Origin: Pseudomonadota bacterium
Lineage (GTDB): Bacteria; Desulfobacterota; Desulfobulbia; Desulfobulbales; Desulfocapsaceae
NCBI GenBank assembly: GCA_018817385.1
Contig: JAHIUA010000035.1
Span: forward strand, 124,001 to 188,000
Direction of reading: 5' to 3'
Length of the DNA stretch: 64,000 nucleotides
Of this stretch, positions 63,777 to 64,000 are shown piece by piece. The number at the start of each line of letters is the position of its first letter. Within the stretch, counting starts at the first letter, position 1. Both the position numbers and the translations under genes were made by a program. The notes under the pieces are model-generated. The model searched no databases and was not told the DNA's origin. It was given only the letters and a program-made list of their open reading frames with translations.

Positions 63777-64000
63777 ATGGATTCACAACAGGAGACCGCC
63801 TGTCGTGGTATATATTGGCCAGATTCTATTGGCTGCTAAAACACATATGGTATCTATGCCCGGCAAGGCAAAAATGAGCTTGATGCCGGTGAATTCATCA
63901 AACACGCAGCAATCGACACTCCATTTGGGGCAACTTTCCATAACTTCACAGAAGGTATGGAAGTACTCCATGCAATACACCCTGTCGAGTCCAAGGCGGT
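63777..64000 (+). pseudogene. Possible broken gene at the right edge
   Basis: From the ATG at 63777 one frame reads 20 codons to a TAA at 63837, then continues in the same frame to the window end with protein-like sequence (ARQGKNELDAGEFIKHAAID and FHNFTEGMEVLHAIHPVESK). The second part has no early start codon of its own. This looks like a gene interrupted by a stop, or a gene fragment; I do not recognise the family. Confidence 0.25.

Noticed and set aside
63777-63839. Selenocysteine or pyrrolysine read-through
   Set aside because: The interrupting codon is TAA, which neither recoding system uses.

Overview
The window reads as one stretch of chromosome from a Gram-negative, probably anaerobic bacterium. 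The gene set points to a Desulfobulbales-type member of the Desulfobacterota: sigma-54 activators, large hybrid histidine kinases, a soluble four-subunit NADP-type [NiFe]-hydrogenase, an ECF nickel transporter with NikR, a PEP-CTERM sorting locus, and KDO/LPS genes. This placement is an inference from gene content; no rRNA or tRNA gene was seen. Gene density is high and both strands are used. The left edge cuts a SulP transporter gene, and the right edge falls in a poorly coding stretch.

Layout. 1-2.5 kb: SulP fragment, CorA-like transporter and a lone response regulator. 2.8-8.3 kb: a PEP-CTERM/exosortase-associated locus with prsR, a CAAX-type protease, one PEP-CTERM substrate behind a near-perfect sigma-54 promoter, and prsK; the exosortase itself is not in the window. 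8.5-11.4 kb: penicillin-binding protein 1B followed by a TPR lipoprotein that may be its LpoP-type activator. 11.4-19 kb: housekeeping genes (pyrF, fabI, msrAB, an orphan hydantoinase) separated by small repeats. 19-22.8 kb: pyrG-kdsA-kdsC-lptC. 22.9-27 kb: hydBGDA, interrupted by a large hairpin. 27.5 kb: nikK. 28.5-30.6 kb: a secreted GTGD-repeat protein divergent from an ECF sigma factor and a membrane anti-sigma candidate with an outside CBM48 domain. Both promoters share the same -35/-10 pair with the same spacing.

30.8-35.3 kb: an HD-GYP phosphodiesterase and a hybrid kinase. 35.5-39.5 kb: trmO, then nikR-nikM-nikL-nikQ-nikO with a palindromic operator before nikR. The half-site of that operator also occurs twice upstream of nikK, so nickel uptake and the Ni-requiring hydrogenase may form one regulon. 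39.7-46 kb: a glycosyltransferase-like protein, a small response regulator, a thioesterase, a phosphoribosyltransferase overlapping a free-standing RapZ C-terminal domain, a MATE exporter with a cupin, and a nitroreductase. 46.5-51 kb: a PAS/sigma-54 activator and a Cache-PAS hybrid kinase. 51.3-59.5 kb (all minus strand): DEAD-box helicase, Nudix, Cys-cluster protein, AMMECR1, FabH-like synthase, LysE exporter and an amino-acid ABC system without its ATPase. 59.8-63.2 kb: an amidohydrolase and zinc-ribbon pair bracketed by two copies of a 94-bp palindromic repeat, then rlmKL.

The gaps hold at least four repeat families: 12-copy heptamer arrays (two), a roughly 120-bp MITE-like element (two), a 94-bp palindromic element (two) and REP-like palindromes. 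The best candidate for an undescribed system is the ECF sigma / CBM48 anti-sigma / GTGD-repeat protein unit.
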